DNA of 9,314 bases from Streptomyces katrae. Lineage in GTDB: Bacteria; Actinomycetota; Actinomycetes; Streptomycetales; Streptomycetaceae. This document shows positions 7,138 to 9,314 of this stretch, piece after piece; position 1 is the stretch's first letter; each line of letters starts with the position of its first letter. The position numbers were made by a program, and so were the translations under genes. The stretch lies in contig NZ_JZWV01000684.1 of the NCBI RefSeq assembly GCF_000966975.1, positions 1-9,314 of the forward strand, read 5' to 3'. A model generated the notes under the pieces. The model was given only the letters and a program-made list of their open reading frames with translations, was not told the DNA's origin and did not search any database.

Positions 7138-8185
7138 CCGGTCACCCCCTCGCTCCGGGTGGACCTGCGCAGCATCCACAGGAAGAACGGCCCGCCCACC
7201 AGCGCGGTGACCACGCCGACGGGGATCTCCTCGGGCGCGGCCGCCGTCCGGGCGACCAGATCGGCCAGGGACAGGAAGACAGCCCCGGCCAGCGCGCAGA
7301 GGGGCAGCAGCGCCCGGTGTCCCGCGCCGGCCACCATGCGGGCGGCGTGCGGAACCATCAGCCCGACGAAGCCGATCGCCCCGCTGCAGGCCACGAGCAC
7401 CCCGATGACGAGGGAGGCGAGGACGAACACGGCGGCCCGGAACCGGCCGGTGTCCAGGCCGAGGGTGCGCGCCCCCTCCTCCCCCGCGAGCAGCAGGTCG
7501 AGCGGGCGCGCGAGGGCGACGAGCAGGCCCGTGCCGACGAGCAGCGCGGCGGCCGGCGGGCCGAGTTCCTCCCAGCGGGCGCCGCCCCGGCCGCCCCTCC
7601 CAGCGGGCGCCGCCCAGGCCGCCGAGGCTCCAGAACAGCACGGAGCGCAGTTGGTCGGGCTGTGCGGACAGCACGAGGACCAGACTGGTCAGCGCGGACA
7701 GGACGTACTGCACGGCCACCCCGGCCAGGATCAGCCGCCCGGTGGTCATCGTGCCGCCGCGCCGGGCCAGGGCGTAGACGGCGACGAGCGGCGAGGGAAC
7801 CGGCGAAGGCGGCCAGCGGCAGTCCGACGGCGGTCCCCGCCCCCACCCCCAGCACGATGACCAGCACCGCCCCCGCCGACGCGCCCGAGGAGGCGCCCAG
7901 CAGGAACGGGTCGGCGAGCGCGTTGCGGACGAGGGCCTGGAGCACGGCTCCCGCGACCGCGAGCCCCGCGCCGACCACCGCGGCGAGCAGCACGCGCGGC
8001 ATCCGTACGTCCCACACGATGGCGGCGAAGGCTCCGCCCCGCGCCCCCGGGCCGGCCAGCAGGACGTCGATCACCCGGCCGGGTGCGATGCGTACGGGTC
8101 CCAGGGCCAGCCCCGCCACCATCGCGCCGGCCAGCACGGCCGCGAGGAGCAGCAGGACGGCCGCGGTACGGCGGCGCACGGTCAT
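7134..8185 (-). pseudogene. FecCD/BtuC-type ABC permease, disrupted by two frameshifts
   Basis: The ATG (8185-8183) overlaps the upstream gene's TGA in ATGA. The first 132 residues are a normal FecCD/BtuC N-terminus: a membrane segment at 7-29, DVRMPRVL (59-66), and GAVLQALVRNALADPFLLGASSGA (79-102), hallmark of the family. Near 7789 the frame shifts by a 1-nt insertion or 2-nt deletion; the next frame reads LVAVYALARRGGTMTTGRL and continues to LGGLGGARWE. There a 28-bp duplication shifts the frame again, and the third frame gives ELGPPAAALLVG, the conserved SGAIGFVGLMVPH segment and a proper end with stop 7136-7134 overlapping the ATPase start. Repair of both sites gives 340 or 341 residues, normal for the family. 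As written, translation from the start ends at 7358 after 275 residues, roughly half of them out of frame. Unrepaired, no working channel can be made. Sequencing error is a real alternative. Confidence 0.85.
7568..7623 (-). repeat. 28-bp imperfect tandem duplication in the permease gene
   Basis: Positions 7568-7595 and 7596-7623 match at 27 of 28 bases; the sole difference is C7588 against A7616. Twenty-eight is one more than a multiple of three, so the extra copy shifts the frame exactly where the permease similarity breaks. On the coding strand the A7616 copy gives the expected Leu in LGGLGGARW, so that copy looks original. Confidence 0.93.
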
Positions 8186-9171
8186 GAGGCGCCGGGGTGC
8201 AGCTGGCGGCCCAGGGACTCCACCGCGTCGGCGACGCGCACGCCGAGGACCGCCGAGGACAGCGGGAGCACGGCGAACCGGCGGTTCTTCACCGCGGGAA
8301 CCTCCGCCAGCGCCGGATCGTTCAACAGGCGCTGCTTCTTGGTCTCCACGGCGGTGCCGCCGTAGTCGTAGATGAGGACGACCTCGGGCTTGCGCTCGAT
8401 GACCTTCTCCCACGACACGTCGCCGAAGGTGTCCTGGAGGTCGGCGAAGACGTTCGTCCCCCCGGCCAGGGAGACGATCTCGTTGCCGATGCCGTTGCCA
8501 CCGGAGGTGAAGGCGGAGGCCTCGCCCGAGTCGTAGACGAAGACGGACGGGCGGGCCTCGTCCTTGACCCTCGCGGTGACGGCGTCGATGCGGCGCTGCT
8601 CGTCCGCGATGAGGGCCGCGCCGCGCCCGGGCACGCCGAAGGTGCGGGCGACCTCGGTGATCTCGGTCTTGAGCTGGTCGAGCCCGACGCGGCCGGCCGT
8701 GCAGTACTCGATGCTGAGCCGGGAGCCGATCCCGGCCTTGGCCAGTGCCTCGCGGTCGCGTCCCTGGCCCTTGTCGAAGGCGCTGGAGTAACCGCCGTAC
8801 ACGAAGTCCGGGTCGGCCGCGAGGAGTACCTCCTTCGACGGGTACTCCTTCGCCAGCACCTCGATGCCCTCGTAGGCGCCGCGGTAGGCGGGGAGCACGG
8901 AGTCGTCGAGATAGGCCGTGCCGGCCATCCGGTCCTGGAGGCCGAGGGCCAGCATGATCTCGGTGGTGTGCTGGTTCAGGGTGACGGCCCGCCGGGGCGG
9001 GGCCTGATAGGTGCTGCTGACACCGCAGTTGGTGACGATGTACGGGAACCCGGGCGCGGACTGCGCACCGGAGGCGGGCCGTTGCTCCCCGGACGGACCG
9101 CCGCAGGCGGTCAGGGACAGCAGCAGCGCGAGGGCGACGAGCGGGCGCGGGGCAGCGCGGAAACGCGGCAT
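8182..9171 (-). CDS. ABC transporter substrate-binding lipoprotein (class III, BtuF-like)
   Basis: The ATG (9171-9169) follows the ribosome binding site GGAGAGG (plus-strand 9179-9185) at 7 nt. The 329-residue product starts with a charged n-region, the hydrophobic run LVALALLLSL (11-20) and lipobox LTAC with Cys23, so it should be a membrane-anchored binding protein outside the cell. The body is a class III metal-chelate binding protein: NCGVSSTYQAPPRRAVTLNQ (48-67), EIMLALGLQDRMAGTAYLDD (71-90), PDFVYGGYSSAF (121-132) and GGTNVFAD (237-244). It delivers its ligand to the permease encoded next. The cobalamin riboswitch ahead of it argues for cobalamin or another corrinoid. From memory, the NCG and GTAYLDD segments also recall the actinobacterial three-gene cassette proposed to import the F420 precursor F420-0, so ligand identity stays open. 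The gene is intact. Confidence 0.92.
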   Translation of the reverse strand: MPRFRAAPRPLVALALLLSLTACGGPSGEQRPASGAQSAPGFPYIVTNCGVSSTYQAPPRRAVTLNQHTTEIMLALGLQDRMAGTAYLDDSVLPAYRGAYEGIEVLAKEYPSKEVLLAADPDFVYGGYSSAFDKGQGRDREALAKAGIGSRLSIEYCTAGRVGLDQLKTEITEVARTFGVPGRGAALIADEQRRIDAVTARVKDEARPSVFVYDSGEASAFTSGGNGIGNEIVSLAGGTNVFADLQDTFGDVSWEKVIERKPEVVLIYDYGGTAVETKKQRLLNDPALAEVPAVKNRRFAVLPLSSAVLGVRVADAVESLGRQLHPGAS

Positions 9172-9178
9172 GGTGAGG

Positions 9179-9218
9179 CCTCTCCGGGGGATCCTCGTCC
9201 CCGGTCGAAGTGAAGAGG
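9179..9218 (-). promoter_or_regulatory. Riboswitch expression platform covering the ribosome binding site
   Basis: In the mRNA, CCUCUUC (plus-strand 9212-9218) can pair along its whole length with the ribosome binding site GGAGAGG (9179-9185), with one G-U pair. A competing 6-bp hairpin joins 9199-9204 to 9184-9189 and takes up the first two G of that site. This fits a riboswitch that controls translation start. No terminator-like U-run is present. Confidence 0.5.
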
Positions 9219-9224
9219 CGGTGC

Positions 9225-9314
9225 GTCAGTGTCTGACTCCCGGGACCCCGTGGGCGGGGTCCCGGTCACAGTGGCGGGACCGCACCGGATTCGCACCGGT
9301 TTCCTGTCCTGCAC
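9225..9314 (-). promoter_or_regulatory. Cobalamin (AdoCbl/B12) riboswitch, 5' part beyond the window
   Basis: Read on the minus strand, the leader shows the conserved cobalamin riboswitch blocks in order: GGTGCGAATCCGG (plus 9285-9297), CCCGCCACTGTGAC (9265-9278), a perfect 11-bp arm (9240-9250 with 9255-9265, loop CCCA), and the B12-box region AGTCAGACACTGAC (9225-9238). It starts 53 bp upstream of the binding-protein ATG. The paired 5' strand of the core and the promoter lie past position 9314. With corrinoid bound, such elements normally shut off uptake or synthesis genes. Confidence 0.9.

Noticed and set aside
6400..7860. Long plus-strand open frame opposite the ATPase and permease
   Set aside because: Antisense shadow of clear ABC transporter genes, with biased composition and no motif.
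8197..9213. Long plus-strand open frame opposite the binding protein gene
   Set aside because: Antisense to an intact lipoprotein gene with signal peptide, ribosome site and riboswitch.
9225..9237. Palindrome GTCAG-TGT-CTGAC as a repressor operator
   Set aside because: It coincides with the B12-box part of the cobalamin riboswitch, which explains it better.

Overview
The window is very GC-rich, has almost no TTA or other A/T-ending codons, and carries twin-arginine signal peptides, actinobacterial lipoproteins and a TAGGAT-type -10 element. Together these point to a Streptomyces or a close actinomycete. There are seven protein-coding loci: five on the plus strand up to about 6.2 kb and three genes of one operon on the minus strand from 9.3 kb back to 6.3 kb (the first plus-strand gene is cut by the window edge, and two of the eight loci overall are frameshifted).

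Plus strand, 1-4012: the 3' end of a dihydrodipicolinate-synthase-like (DUF993) aldolase overlaps by 4 bp a sugar phosphate isomerase/epimerase. After a 65-bp gap with a strong hairpin comes a Tat-exported polysaccharide lyase of family 8. This looks like a carbohydrate-use cluster: the lyase cuts an acidic polysaccharide outside the cell, and the two coupled cytoplasmic enzymes belong to some sugar catabolic route whose substrate cannot be told from sequence.

Plus strand, 4013-6276: a G-rich spacer holds a compact G-quadruplex motif and a possible leaderless promoter. It leads into a Tat lipoprotein with an N,N-dimethylformamidase beta-subunit-like C-terminal domain. That gene is broken by an exact 8-bp tandem duplication; removing one copy restores a 536-residue protein. 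Next is a small intact VOC (glyoxalase/dioxygenase superfamily) gene with a recognisable promoter and an unusually structured leader, closed by a strong bidirectional terminator.

Minus strand, 9314-6319: a cobalamin riboswitch, cut by the right edge of the window, controls a three-gene ABC importer: substrate-binding lipoprotein, permease and ATPase, joined by two ATGA stop/start overlaps. The riboswitch suggests uptake of cobalamin or a related corrinoid. The permease gene is broken in two places: by a 1-nt insertion or 2-nt deletion near 7789, and by a 28-bp imperfect tandem duplication at 7568-7623.

The most notable result is this set of three frame-breaking lesions, two of them tandem duplications, in otherwise well-conserved genes. 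They may be assembly errors, recent inactivating mutations or reversible switches; sequence alone cannot decide. I found no tRNA, rRNA, CRISPR array, insertion sequence or clearly new multi-gene system.
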